Counted from the first letter of the stretch, positions 22,677-34,252 are shown. The stretch is DNA of 64,000 nucleotides from Puccinia triticina (GCF_026914185.1 NC_070560.1:3215501-3279500), one strand, 5' to 3'. Translations and numbers: made by a program. The notes: generated by a model not told the origin, from the letters alone.

Positions 22677-24292
22677 CGGACCGGGACGCGGTAGTGAACA
22701 AAAAACAGTACCTGTACCCCCGGAAGCACCTCGCAGCTTGGCAGACCTTGATCCGTCAACATCTGGAAGCCGGACGCATACATTGCTCCACCAGTCAATA
22801 TGCGTCACCAAGCTTGATCATCCCAAAAAAAGATCCAACAGCGCTACCACGGTTGTTTTGTGACTATCAAAGACTCAACAGCTTTCCTGTTTGCGACCGC
22901 TCACCATTGCCCAATGTAGATGAGTTGGTTTGTATGGTCGCCGGAGGTAAGATTTTCTCAATACTCAACCAGACAAACGCCTTTTTTCAAACTCGAATGC
23001 GCAAGGAGGACATTCCCCTGACAGCCGTGAAAACCCCCTGGGGGCTAATGGAATGGGTGGTAATGCCAATGGGACTGACCAAAGCACCCGCCCACCAAGC
23101 CAGACTGGAAGAAGCTCTGGGAGACCTACTCAACACAATCTGCATTGTTTACTTGGATGATATTGTAGTCTTTTCACATTTGCATCACGAACACAAGCAT
23201 CATGTACAAGCGGTTCTTGAATGCCTTTGTCAAGCACACTTATACTGCAGCCCCAAGAAAACCCAACTGTTCTGGGAAAAAATCAAATTCCTTGGACACT
23301 GGATCTCGAAAGACGGCATTTGGCCAGATGATGATAAAATCCAAGCCATCCAGAAGTGGCCCTCCCCACAATTGACAAAAGGCGTGAAACGTTTCCTTGG
23401 GACAGTACAATGGATGAAGAAATTCATCTGGGGCCTACAGAAATACGTTGGCACACTCACCCCACTGACCAGCTCAAAGATTGACAAGCATTCCTTCTGC
23501 TGGGGAGAAGTGGAGGAAAAAGCTTTCCAAAATATCAAACGGATCATGACAACCCTGCCAGCGTTAAAAAATGTTGACTTTGACTCAGACGACCCTTTTT
23601 GGGTATTCACGGACGCCAGTGGCTCGGGCCTGGGAGCAGCACTCTTCCAAGGCGCCGAGTGGAAACACGCCTCACCAATTGCTTATGAATTGCGACAGAT
23701 GACCCCGGCAGAACAGAACTATCCAGTCCATGAACAGGAGCTACTAGCGGTGGTAAACGCGTTACAGAAATGGAGGATGCTCCTTTTGGGAATGAAAGTC
23801 AATGTGATGACCGATCATCACTCGCTCACACACCTCCTCCGACAGCGCAACCTCAGCCGCCAACAAGCTCGTTGGACCAAACTACTTGCGGACTTTGACT
23901 TGAACTTTGAATACATCAAAGGCAAGGACAACACTGTTGCGGATGCCTTATCAAGGAAAGATCATGATGAGAAGGTTGATCAGCCCTCCACTGCCAACAT
24001 CACACGCGTAGCAGCAGTAACCAAAATGGGAACGGCACTCTCAGAGGAATTGCGCAGCCAGATCATTGAAGGCTACAAGGTGGATAAATTTTGTACAATG
24101 ATGCGGGATGTTCTACCGTTCCAGGACGACTGCATTGAGATAGACGGACTGCTGTTCATCGAGGGCCGGTTAGTGATCCCTTCAGTAGACACAATACGCC
24201 ATGCCCTGATCAAGGAGGCGCATCTTTGCCTCGGTCATCTAGGTTACCAAAAGACGCTCAACAAATTATGCATTGACTTCTTCTGGCCCTGA
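22532..24292 (+). pseudogene. Ty3 RT-RNaseH-integrase zinc finger, broken
   Basis: RT spans about residues 60-290 with YLDDIVVFS intact. The first catalytic Asp is replaced by Asn (FSILNQTNAFFQ where related elements have D), so RT should be inactive. RNase H begins near residue 355 (FTDASGSGLGAALF) and shows the DHHSL motif. The frame ends at TGA 24290-24292 within the integrase zinc-binding region. The sequence continues to read well past that TGA, which is explicable as CGA to TGA. Confidence 0.85.
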
Positions 24293-25116
24293 CTGGCAAC
24301 AGACGTCCTGGAATTCACAGCCTCGTGTGAAATCTGCCAGAGGACAAAGGCGCCGACCATGGCACCCACCGGTACCACGAGTACCACTGTCTGACCTTGC
24401 AATCAACTTCGTGGGACCTCTTAAACAATTCAGTCACTTTGACATGATCCTGACCATCACCTGCTGACTATCAGAATTCACAAGAATAATCCCCTGTTTA
24501 CAAATGGATTTGGCAGAGAAGGTAGCCTCCCGGTTTTTCAGTGGCTGGATTGGAACCTTTGGTGCACCACACTCAATCATCAGTGACCGCAATAAATCTT
24601 GGACATCCAAGTTCTGGAAAACACTGATGGCCAGAATGAAAATCAACTTTCACATGACCTCAGCATTCCACCCGCAAGCCAACGGACGCAGTGAACGCAC
24701 CAACAAAACGGTGGGGCAAATCTTGCGATCAACAACCATCAAGAAACACGGAAAATGGCTGGAAGCTATCCCTGCTGTAGAATTTGCAAGCAACACCGCG
24801 ACAAACCGGGCCACAGGGATCAGCCCGTTCGAGCTTGTCTTTGGGCAACAATCTCGTCTATTCCCGTCCGCACCGGACAACAAGAATCCAATACCAGCGC
24901 TAGAAAATGGGCTGAAACTCCAAGAGAGCAGCTGGGCGGATGCGCGGGACACCTTATGGATCAGCCGCATTCAACAAGCAGCACATCACAACAAAAAACA
25001 CAAGGATCGCGCCCCGCTTGTCAAAGGAGAGAAAGCCATGTTGAATTCCGCGGACTGGCAAGACCGACGTCAGACTGGCACTGACAAGCTGAAGCCCCGG
25101 TTTGAAGGGCCGTATC
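24293..25116 (+). pseudogene. Ty3 integrase, stops and frameshift
   Basis: Remainder of the zinc finger (CEICQRTKAP), then a frameshift near 24370, another TGA near 24465, and the integrase core (SIISDRNKSWTSKFW; FHPQANGRSERTNKT) in the ORF 24504-25148. Coding similarity stops abruptly at 25116, where a solo LTR is inserted. Confidence 0.8.
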
Positions 25117-25990
25117 TGAGAAGAAACAGTTTTTATTATAGAAACTAGAACCAGAACTAAAAACAAGAATAGGTTAGAATTGATAAGTAACAACAATATA
25201 TGATCTTGAAATAAAGAAAGCATACCACGATAAGAATGAGTTTTGGAGGGAATCAGAACTGATAGACTAAGGTAGATGATATCAAACAAGGAAAGATAGT
25301 AGACACTGTGAAAGCAAGCAAAGAGTGGAATAAGATTGGTCAATAAGTTGAAAGTGTTGATGTGATGACAGTTTTGAGAGCTGATGTGATTGTATTTTCT
25401 CACCAAATTGGAAGAAGCCAATTGATGAATTCAAGTGAGTAGATAAGGGCGACTAGGATAAGAGGCGCAGAAGTTGAGGTGAAGTCGAGGCAATGTCAAA
25501 GGCGATTTGATTGAATGAGCAGGGAAAAAAGAGAAAGGGAGAAAAGAAGAAAGGAGGGGAAGAGTCGGAGTCGAATGGAGATGTTGAGGACGGGAATTTT
25601 GGTGAGTTTTTTGGTGGAGATGGGAGCAGAGGCCGAGCAGTGGAGGCTGAGTGAGTGTGTACAACGGAGACAAGGTTGAGGTCAATGAGACTGCTGAGGA
25701 GAGAGCGAGGTAGACGACAGAGACCGATTTTATACCAACAGATCAAAGGGCTGACTTGTGGTTGCAAGGTTGCTTTTTGAGTGTTTGTTGGTCAAGTTGT
25801 GGTTTGTCAATGGTTTCAGGAATGTGTTTCAGGGATGTTTTTCGGGTCATCAGTTGGGAGGAAGAAATATGGAAGGTTGTTAGAGATATGAGACGTGGAG
25901 GAGTTTGAGGAGACAAGTGAGAAGAGCAGGGATGATGCGCAGTGAGTGGACGCGCAGTGGACGCGCACTGAGAGCGCTGAAATTCCAACA
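25117..25990 (-). mobile_element. Solo copia LTR nested in pol, TSD GTATC
   Basis: 874 bp flanked by GTATC (25112-25116 and 25991-25995). On the minus strand it starts TGTTGGAATTTCAGC and ends TTTCTTCTCA, with TATAAAA near 25735 on that strand. Pol coding resumes immediately after it. Orientation is opposite to the host element. Confidence 0.88.
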
Positions 25991-26242
25991 GTATCGAATA
26001 ATCAACGTTTCCAATCACGGCCAAAGCGTTGAATTAGGGCTCCCGACCGGCGACCGCCGCCACCCAGTCTTTCACGTGTCCAAGGTGAAAAAATTTGTTG
26101 AGATCAACACAACCGGACCCAACCCTCCCACTGTCTCACCGCCACCCGCCACTGACCCTGCTCAACCACTAGCAAACCCAACTGCCGCCCCAACGCCCGC
26201 CTTCACAGCCACCCCCTTGGCCCAGCTTATAGGAGGGGAGAA
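25991..26242 (+). pseudogene. C-terminal end of Ty3 pol
   Basis: Continuation of the integrase C-terminal domain after the solo LTR (RRHPVFHVSKVKKFVE), then a Pro/Thr-rich tail. The polypurine tract AGGAGGGGAGAA (26231-26242) directly precedes the 3' LTR. Confidence 0.75.
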
Positions 26243-26585
26243 TGTGAGCCCGCACCCCGCAACCTCACCAAACAAGTCACAAGGGTGTCACCAACCCGCC
26301 TCAGACCAAGTCCTTAGGCCCTGCCAGCCTAGTCCAGCAGGGAAGAACTAACACTTCCCCTGGACTAGGTGAGCACCCCAATTCCCCTTTCCCATCCTCT
26401 CTCTCTCATTCTCTATTGTTGTATATAGGAGGGAAGAACTAACACTTCCCCTGGACTAGTTGCAATTCATAGTCAGGTTCTAGAAGTTGCTCCCTCCCAG
26501 GCTCAGCCCTGGTAATTGTGCTCCACCGCACCTACCTCGCCCAGACCCTTGTCAGCTAAGTGAAGCTCTTTCACGAGAGCTTAAA
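26243..26585 (+). repeat. 3' LTR of the decayed Ty3 element
   Basis: 343 bp, TGTGAGCCCGCACC to CTTAAA; the last CA of the 5' copy appears as AA here. Matches the 5' LTR once the two nested insertions are removed. Confidence 0.85.
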
Positions 26586-26934
26586 AAACCCCGGTCGGTG
26601 GCTCCATGGTGGTCAGACCATTGGTCAACCGGTTGCTTTGAAACCAAAGACCAAACAGATTGAGCCATGAATTGCCAACAGCTGCTGGCAAATTTGCTTT
26701 TGCCAGCACCAAGGCTTGAACTGGGGTCGGCTGCCCCCAGTACATGTAGCCCTGGAGCAAGGCAGCTCGCCAAGCTTACTACACTCGCACCGCCAGCAAA
26801 CAGCTGACCGACGTAACCCGGATTTCGTCGCGCTGACGAAATCCAAACTCAAATTCAAACTTGCGCCCCGGGTGTGTTGTCACCTGTTGTGGATTTCGTC
26901 ACCTGCCATTCTCAGTGGCAGGTGCAAGAGAGCA

Positions 26935-27855
26935 CCACTCTCTCGATGGCCGGTGCTAACCGGTCATCAAGGGGACACACACACCTAGCTCCCTTGATGG
27001 CCCGTCTGTACCGGCCATCAAGAGGAACACCCTACACCCTCTTGATGGCCGGTCAGTACCGGCCAGCGAGAGTAAAGTACTATTTATACTCTTGATGGCC
27101 GCTACTGACCGGCCATCAAGAGGTGATACACATACCCCTTGATGGCCTGTCAGTACACCAGCCATTGAGACAAAAACACTAAACTCTTGAAGGCCCGTAC
27201 TGGCCGGCCATCAAGAGCAAAACTCTCTTGGTGATGTGTATACACATCACCCTCGATGGCCTGTCAGTACCGGCCATCGAGAGGAACATAATACACTCTT
27301 GATGGCCTGGACTGATTGGCCATCAAGAGGAAATACACACCCCACTCGATGGCCCGTCAGTACCGGCCATCAAGAGGAATATACTACACTCTTGATGGCC
27401 TGCGCTGACTGGCCATCAAGAGTGAAGCGCTTTGCTCTCAATGACCAGTTGGGTCACTGTGCGAGATGCGCATGTCCTCTTGATGGCCAATCAGTCCAGG
27501 CCATCAAGAGTGTATTATGTTCCTCTCGATGGCCGGTACTGATGGGCCATCAAGGGTGATGTGTATACACATCGAGAAAAGAGTTTTGCTCTCGATGGCC
27601 GGCCAGTACGGGCCATCAAGAGTTTAGTGTTTTCGTCTTGATGGCCGGTGTAGAGGGGTATATGTGTCACCTTTCGATGGCCGGTCAGTAGCGGCCATCA
27701 AGAGTGCAAACAGTGCCTTACTCTTGCTGGCCGGTACTGACTGGCCAACAAGATAATGTTGTGTGTTCCTCTTGATGGCCGGTCCAGACGGGCCATCAAG
27801 GGAGGTGTGTGTGTCCCCTTGATGACCGGTTAGCACCGGCCATCGAGGCAGTCGT
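26935..27855. repeat. Palindromic minisatellite array 7 (largest)
   Basis: About 28 half-units of CTCTTGATGGCCGGT and ACCGGCCATCAAGAG with CAGTAC centres, separated by 10-20-bp spacers such as GTGATGTGTATACACATCAC, itself palindromic. Same logic as array 1 with CAATGACC replaced by TGATGGCC. Confidence 0.9.
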
Positions 27856-27861
27856 GCTTTC

Positions 27862-28101
27862 TAAAGAGGCTTGAATATGTAAATAGAGAGACAGAAATCA
27901 TAGATTGCATAGAAAAAGAGGAAAACCATAATGTGCTAGAAATACAAGGTATTTATAGTACACATCATGTAAGAGACAAACATGACAGATGACAAAGGAG
28001 AATGTGAGAAACCTAGATGACTCGTCGAGATATGTCGTGAGTGTCACTCATGACGTGACTGTAGTGAGACGTAATCCTTGGTTACGTAATGAGCTACAAC
28101 A
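27862..28101 (-). repeat. 3' LTR of copia element
   Basis: 240 bp. On the minus strand it starts TGTTGTAGCTCATTACG. TATAAATA on the minus strand at 27950-27957. Confidence 0.9.
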
Positions 28102-30356
28102 CCCCCCCACTCAACGAGACACCTCCCTGAACTACAAGTTGTTGATGACAATGAATCGAAGGACTGAGGTTTTTCGTGAAAATATCGGCAAATTGTTCCT
28201 TGGTTGGAACCCAATGAACAGAAATCTTGTTTTCTGAAAACGCCTGGTTTGTGATGTAGAATTCCCGATCCGTATGCCGCACCCGCTTGTTAGACGTATT
28301 GTTTGAGCTGATTTTTACTGTTGCCTGGTTATCGCATTTGATGTCGCCCACGTACCACACGCCGTACATGTCATTTAGTACAATGTCCTAAAGCCATATA
28401 TTCCGCATGCGCTGTGGAAGACGCTACAGTCGCTATTCTTTTAGACACCCAAGCTATTGGACAACCGAAGTGCATAATAAGAAGACCGTACGTAGATCGA
28501 GAGAACTCACCCCCCCAATTTGCATCAACATAACCCAGAAGAGGAGGACTGTCCTTCCGCGGTCGAAGAGTTAGGGTCCGCGTCCTCGTTGTTGCCACAT
28601 AATTGATGAGGTTCTTCAGCCAAGTCCAGTGCGTAGTAGAAGGACACTTGGAGAACCGTGCCAGAAAGTTAACAGCAAAACAAATATCAGGCCTAGTTCC
28701 CACCGCGATGTAACTGAGAACCCTGACAACAGAAAGAAATTCAGAAGGAAGAGTACCAGAGCCCTCCGTGTTTGTCAACGGAAGATTCCCGCAAGGAAGT
28801 GGTGTTTTACTGTGCGACACGCCATCCCAGTGATCCGCAAGTAACTTATTGATGAGTTTGGGCTGGCAGAGGCTGAATCCCAAGGCAGTCCTGATGATGG
28901 AGAGTCCTACAATGTCAGTTAATGAGCATTCCCATTTAATCCTAATGGTAGCGGACAGGTCTTTTTCCAATTTCCGCAAAATGGCCTCGTTGGGTGCTGT
29001 CACTATTCCATCGTCTACATGGATCCAGATTGCGCCTCCGTTGGATTTGCCTTCAATGATGTACATGCTTGAGTCGTATTTAGAAGCCTTGTGTCCAAGT
29101 CCTTCTAGCGTCTTTGTGAGGTGGCGCCACCAGCACCTCGCGGCCTGTTTAGTCCCGTAGAGTGCCTTCTTGAGGTGGCAAGCGTACCCAGAAGGGGTAG
29201 ATAAGCCCTCCGGAGCTGCGACCCAAAGATCCTCATCTATTGGAGAGTTTAAGTAAGCGGCCACAAAATCGAAAGAATGAACAGGCCAGTTGTTTGCCGC
29301 TGCCATGGAAAGTAACAGTCTCATGGAAACAAAGGTTGCAGTAGGCGCAAAAGTCTCACCATACTGAAGTCCAGCGATTTGGGAGTACCCTCGTGCTACG
29401 TAACGGGCCTTGTATCGGTCCACCGTCCCGTCCGCTTTTAGTTTCTTCGTGAACACCCATTTCGCCGTCATGACCTTTGTTCCCTCCGGGACCTTCTCAA
29501 TTGTCCAGACGCCCAAATCGTCGAGATTACTGATTTCCTCTTCTATGGCCGAGACCCAGTTTCCGCTTTCCGAACTTTTGACCGCCTGCTTGTATGTACG
29601 TGGAGCATCAGCAGCGTATACCTCCGGAACGGATAAGGAAATGAGATCCACCAAAGCATCTTGCTCCGCCGCTGTGGCCTCATCACGGAAATCACCCAGA
29701 CGAAGTTCTGACATATCTGCCAGAGAGAATCGGGGGGCAGAGGCGTCCTTCGCTGCAGGGTGATGGCGGAAAGTAGCTATAGCCGAGTTGATAAAAGTGT
29801 TAGATGAGGGTATCCAAAAGCACCAACCCTTGGAATCAGGAAGAATAGAAACCACAAAACCAGGTATGGCACGCTCGTCCAGTTTCTTTCGTTTTTCCGC
29901 GGAGACATGAATGTACGCCTGATCGCCAAATACCCGAGTAGTATTGAGTGATGGTCTGTGTCCAAAAAAACGTTCAAAAGGAGTAACGTCCCCACTAGCC
30001 CCGTTGAGAATACGGTTGAGAAGATAACATGCCCATACAAAAGAAAAAGCCCAGAAGCGCTTGTCCAAACTGCTGCCAATGAGAAGAGTACGTCCCATAT
30101 CCTGTAAGGTCCTGTTGAAGCGTTTGATGGTACCGTTTTGAAAATGATGGTATGCAATAGCCCGCTCAACTCACACCCCTTTCTCCCGTAGAAATTTCGC
30201 CAGAATTAGACTGTTGAACTCACCGCCATTATCTGAACGAAGAGCTTTCAGCGGCTTCCCTGTTTGCACTTCTAAATGGCGAATAGTGTCGATAAGATAG
30301 GTAGTAGATTCAGATTTTTGAGCCAAGATCTTTATTTCATTGTACCCTGAGCCCAC
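28102..30356 (-). pseudogene. Copia integrase C-term, RT and RNase H
   Basis: Minus-strand frame from 30356 with an in-frame TGA near 30169, then open to 28371. The integrase core shows SDNGGEFNS. The Glu expected before RFNRTL is Lys (TIKRFNRTL), removing the third catalytic residue. RT includes YGETFAPTA, FDFVAAYLNS and VDDGIV, the copia version of the YVDD box (HVDDGI). RNase H has GYVDANWGG and SSTAHAEYMAL. A TGA near 28371, with a short deletion and frame change, then leads to the final part (KCDNQATVKIS, HTDREFYI, FADIFTKNLS) at 28369-28110. Confidence 0.88.
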
Positions 30357-31493
30357 ATCTCAAATGGTCAAGATATACCTGCCCCCTCCTACTGCCTCTA
30401 CCTCGAATGGTCCAATTATATCAACATTCCACAGGTCCATAGGCACAAAAACCCGCTGCGTAGACGCCAGAGAGTTCTTATGGACACTCTTAGATATCAT
30501 ACATGTAGGACAATGTATCTGTCCCGCTGGCAACACGGATGGCAAACCAAGTCCTACCTGACTCTTAATCATCCTACGGATGACACGTAGAGAAACATGA
30601 CCCAGTCGCAGATGGATGAGCAGGAGGCACCGCTTGTCTGCCGTTAACGTGGAGCTCACAGGGGAACGTTGGACCATGTCCGGGATGTTGTAAACGAATG
30701 GAATCTCATCCTCAGGCTGTGTTGCAAGGGCTAGGGCCAGGGGAATGACAGGAGTAGCGACAGTGTTGGGAAAGGAGGGACCAGGTGAACGGGAAGAACC
30801 AAGTCGTGAATTATGTACAGGAGGGGAAAGGGGTATTGAAGCGACAGTAGCAGTTGGAATGGTTGGGAAAGGAATAGGGGATGGAAGCGGGGACGGAAAA
30901 AGCCACTTCTGGCTGTGGGAATTGAGCACGCATTTGGTCCAGAAAGTAGAAGAAGAGAAAATAGAAAAGGAGTCGTCCCGACAGTTGTAAGAAAAGGTGA
31001 AACCAGCGATCCGGAGAGCCGCAGGAGAGATCAGAGTGTTGCTAGCATTAGGACAGTAAAGGACCTGTCTAAGCTCGATGACCGTTGAATTGGGACCAGG
31101 AAAACTCAGGATACCCACTGCAGTGATAAATTGCGAATCTCCGTCAGTGGCAACCTTAAGGGGAATCGGGTCAGTTAGAACTTCAACATGATGAAGGGCT
31201 GACTTATCACCCGTCAAGTGGTGAGTCGCTCCGGTATTGAAGAGCGCCTCCGGTGTTGGTGAAGGGAAGTGAAACTCCGCATTCCTGGCTTCTGGCGATG
31301 GGGCCGGGTGGTCCTCGTACTCCATTGGTACCCCGGGTGGAGTACCATCCTGATGATCCAGCTCCGCCTGTCTGGCCGTGGCCGGGTAGCATCTCAATTG
31401 TTGGCCGGTCTGTAGCTGTCGGCCGGGCGCAAGTTTGAAGGTTGACCGCTTGCTTGTGGAGCTCCAGAATTTCTCCCAGGGGCGGGTTGCCAA
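30357..31493 (-). pseudogene. Copia protease and integrase N-term
   Basis: Overlaps gag by about 100 nt in the -1 frame. The protease motif reads LFNTGATHHLTG, with Asn in place of the catalytic Asp. The GAG-pre-integrase zinc finger is intact (HLRLGHVS ... CPTCMISK). The integrase core begins DLWNVDIIGPF. The frame stops at a TGA (about 30360) that interrupts the integrase; the next codons continue the domain. Confidence 0.85.
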
Positions 31494-32587
31494 TAGTTGA
31501 CAGGCGGGGTAATGATGGGATAGTGGGCTTGGAAGCGATTCGGGTCACTGGTTACTGGGGCCTGGTGAGTAGGTCGATTGTTTGAACAAGGTCGTTCAGG
31601 ACAATCAGCTATGACATGGGAAGTGGAGTTACAGCAATAGCAAGACCGAGTCCGATTGTCAGGTCGACGATCCGGTTGGCCAGCCATCCCATAGACATTA
31701 CCCGGATGACTTTCAATAGACGGAGTCCTTTGGAGCCCAGCCGCCATCCCGGTTGCGCCTGAGCCACGGAGACGGTCCCGTTCCCGCACATTGAGCCGTG
31801 TTTGACTGGCCGATAAGAGATCCACCACTCGATCAAAACGGGGAGTAGCATTATTATTCCAGTTCAACTCCATGTCCATTTGTTGATTGAACTCGTTTCG
31901 AAAGTCGGTACCGTGAGGAATGGATGATTGGAGGATGAGACCCAAAATTGCATCTCGGGATAAGGGGATGCCGGATGCGATAAGATCATCGAAACGGGTA
32001 CGGCATAAAGAGGAAACTTCACTCGCATTGGTGTCCGAGTTGACCGTGATGAAGTTCAAATCATTCCACCGGGAAAGCTGAGTGGCCCTGTTGATAGTGC
32101 AGAACCGACCGCGAATTGCCCTCATCATGGTATCACTCCGGTCGAAGTCGTAAAGGTCCGTCCTGATAGAAGCATCCACTGAACCGAGCAAAATACCACG
32201 AGCTACCCGTTCGTAAGGATGACCACGATTATCATTGAGGAAAAATTGCTCATCCCTGAGAACAGAGAAGGCAGTCTCAGTTAGCTCCCGTAACCACACG
32301 CGGAAGTTATTCCCATCCGGTCGGAGAGCCGTAGTGGCAAAACGAGCAATTCCATCCCGAATGAGCGCCTGCTCAGTACGCAAGTCCAAGGGGGCTGGCT
32401 GAACCGGGTGAACAACAGGCGGTGGAGGGAGCTCCGGTCGAGGGGCATCAAAAAGATGATCTTTGATAGGAAGTCCGTGACCCCGGAAGGTAGTGTCGTC
32501 CTCTTCATCGGAGTTGGGGTGAGAAGCCGCCGCTCGACGCGCGTTGGAACGGGTGTGGTGAGCTGGAGGGGAGAGTTGGACAGACAT
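31394..32587 (-). CDS. Copia Gag polyprotein
   Basis: 397 codons with an ATG start at 32587 and no internal stop. Acidic N-terminus, then a UBN2/Gag-type helical region (about residues 70-290) and a CCHC zinc knuckle near residue 320 (CYCCNSTSHVIADC, C-x2-C-x4-H-x4-C). Forms the virus-like particle and binds the element RNA. The C-terminus is Pro/Asn-rich. It appears intact although pol is not. Confidence 0.85.
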   Translation of the reverse strand: MSVQLSPPAHHTRSNARRAAASHPNSDEEDDTTFRGHGLPIKDHLFDAPRPELPPPPVVHPVQPAPLDLRTEQALIRDGIARFATTALRPDGNNFRVWLRELTETAFSVLRDEQFFLNDNRGHPYERVARGILLGSVDASIRTDLYDFDRSDTMMRAIRGRFCTINRATQLSRWNDLNFITVNSDTNASEVSSLCRTRFDDLIASGIPLSRDAILGLILQSSIPHGTDFRNEFNQQMDMELNWNNNATPRFDRVVDLLSASQTRLNVRERDRLRGSGATGMAAGLQRTPSIESHPGNVYGMAGQPDRRPDNRTRSCYCCNSTSHVIADCPERPCSNNRPTHQAPVTSDPNRFQAHYPIITPPVNYWQPAPGRNSGAPQASGQPSNLRPADSYRPANN

Positions 32588-32879
32588 GGCAACAGAAAAA
32601 AAATTTGTCGGAGGGGAGAGTGGTAGTTGTTGAAGTTCTTTTCCAGAAAAAATGCGACAGAGAAGGATATAGGTGTGGAGATGATGAAAGGTAATTGGGA
32701 TAGTCGCAAAAGGTGTTTGTGTAGAAAGTTTGATGGAAGCGGATGAAGAGCGTGAGAAAACGAAACCAGGAGGCTAATTTATAACGGCTGGACCAGAAAA
32801 CTGTAATAATACTAAGAGTTTGTAAGTGGTGAGAGAATCCGGTGGGGTAGAAGAGATTTCCAAGGGGATTAAGGATAAT

Positions 32880-33000
32880 AGCCACACAGGCACGGGAAGA
32901 TTCACCCAGAAAGATACTGATCAGCCACACAGGCACGGGAAGATACACCCGGAAAGATACGGAATAGCCACACAGGCACAGGAAGATACACCCGGAGAAC
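32880..33000 (-). repeat. 43-bp tandem repeat in copia leader, ~2.9 copies
   Basis: Units start AGCCACACAGGCACGGGAAG at 32880, 32923 and 32966. They lie between the 5' LTR and gag on the minus strand, in the untranslated leader. Confidence 0.85.
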
Positions 33001-33054
33001 ACAATATAAAACCGTGAATTCGAACCTTATAACTAGCGAAAAAGGCTCATAACC

Positions 33055-33294
33055 TAAAGAGGCTCGAATATGTAAATAGAGAGACAGAAATCATAGATTG
33101 CATAGAAAAAGAGGAAAACCATAATGTGCTAGAAATACAAGGTATTTATAGTACATATTATGTAAGAGACAAACATGACAGATGACAAAGGAGAATGTGA
33201 GAAACCTAGATGACTCATCGAGATATGTCGTGAGTGTCACTCATGACGTGACTGTAGTGAGACGTAATCCTTGGTTACGTAATGAGCTACAACA
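33055..33294 (-). repeat. 5' LTR of copia element
   Basis: 240 bp. On the minus strand it starts TGTTGTAGCTC, with TATAAATA at 33143-33150 (minus). It is followed on the minus strand by GGTTATGAGCC, a possible primer-binding site. Confidence 0.9.
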
Positions 33295-33653
33295 CTTTTG
33301 TCTTGCACCTGCCACTGAGAATGGCAGGTGACGAAATCCACAACAGGTGACGACACACCCGGGGCGCGGGTTTGAATTGGAATCTGGATTACGTCAGCGC
33401 GACGAAACCTGGATTACGTCACCTGTTTGCTGGCAGTGTCGTCCAGTGGCATTGACACTGCTTGCAGCCAAGCCACTGGCCGGAACATGCCTATTGGTGC
33501 CTGCCAATCGGGCCCCCAGCAGGTGGCGGTGGCGGCCCGGGCCACCAGGCCTCTGCCGGTGAGGTGGTGACCCGGGTACATTTGGCACCCGCTCCGGGGA
33601 TTACCTCCAACACCCAGCCAACGGCTTGGTTGGCCCAACGTTTACCCTGGTAA

Positions 33654-33677
33654 AAGTCAATCGTGAACCCCCCTAAT
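33654..33677. repeat. Isolated MITE terminus (right end)
   Basis: GTCAATCGTGAACCCCCCTA resembles the right end of the MITE at 59707-59910 (TCAATTGTGAACCCCCCCTA). The left end was not seen. Confidence 0.4.
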
Positions 33678-33728
33678 ATGTGAGACATCCCATACCTCCC
33701 CGGCAGCCTGATGCATTGACTCATCTTC

Positions 33729-34252
33729 AAAGGGATTGTATGGTGAAATCGAGGTCAGAAACGTTTCGCCAGTCGTGGTCCGTATATTTCACCTCCTATA
33801 ATAGACCATTTGCATCAATACTAAAGACTAAGGCAGAAACACTTTGCTAGCAACAGTATAATACTGATACGCAGTCTGCATCTTTTATTGTCCAGGTCAC
33901 AAGTTATCACCCAGACGGATCCGAAGGAATTGCTAGCTCCCATGGTCCTCCCAAACCGGTATTCCTCATTCCGTCCTTGCAATACCCATACCTGCTAGTG
34001 CCCCTTGGACAAGCCCCGAGGAAACGTTTTGATTTCTTGAGAATGACTGGCTGTCTGTCCCAGCATAAAGCCCAGTGCCTCCTGCCCATTCGGGGGAACC
34101 ACATCGTCACATGCCCGTTATCACTTAAAAAAAGAAAGAGAAAACACTAGGGCAGAAGTAGTACTACCCTGATAAATTAAAAAAAGTGTGTGATATTTCT
34201 CTATCCGCATTCAATTCAACCATCTGATAGGTTTTCCGACTTCAATTATCAG
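33729..34252 (+). promoter_or_regulatory. Upstream region of secreted-protein copy A
   Basis: Aligns by eye along most of its length with 56931-57451, upstream of copy B. Shared blocks include GGTCCGTATATTTCACCTCC, CAGTATAATACTGATACG, GATAAATTAAAAA and TTCTCTATCCGCATT. The last two, 40-100 bp before the ATG, are the likeliest core promoter and leader. Confidence 0.5.

Larger units (their letters stand above)
21100..26585 (+). mobile_element. Decayed gag-less Ty3/gypsy element, TSD AAACC
   Basis: Two LTRs starting TGTGAGCCCGCACC (21100-21950 and 26243-26585) enclose a broken pol. The 5-bp direct repeats AAACC flank it (21095-21099 and 26586-26590). Only 33 nt separate the 5' LTR from the first protease ORF, so primer-binding site and gag are missing: a deletion derivative that would need proteins in trans. 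It carries three later insertions: a MITE and a small solo LTR in the 5' LTR, and a solo copia LTR near the pol end. Confidence 0.88.
27862..33294 (-). mobile_element. Ty1/copia retrotransposon, recently decayed
   Basis: Two 240-bp LTRs (27862-28101 and 33055-33294) that differ at about four positions by eye. Flanks are CTTTC (27857-27861) and CTTTT (33295-33299), a 5-bp TSD with one change. Order on the minus strand: LTR, leader with tandem repeats, gag, protease, integrase, RT, RNase H, G7 polypurine tract (complement of 28102-28108), LTR. Stops, frameshifts and altered catalytic residues make it non-autonomous. Confidence 0.92.
26792..33434. mobile_element. Inverted-arm element with minisatellite core, later hit by copia
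   Basis: Left arm 26792-26928 (GCCAGCAAACAGCTG ... CAGTGGCAGGTGCAAGA) and right arm 33301-33434 (TCTTGCACCTGCCACTG ... CAGCAAACA-complement) are inverted copies of about 135 bp with indels. Between them lay only the minisatellite array 26935-27855 before the copia element inserted at 27861/33295. I infer a non-autonomous TIR element of about 1.2 kb. No TSD was found at the outer ends, so an inverted duplication is possible. Confidence 0.55.

Noticed and set aside
26874..27836. ORFs across the 26935-27855 array on both strands
   Set aside because: Same reason; peptides are repeats of the DNA unit and shift frame between units.
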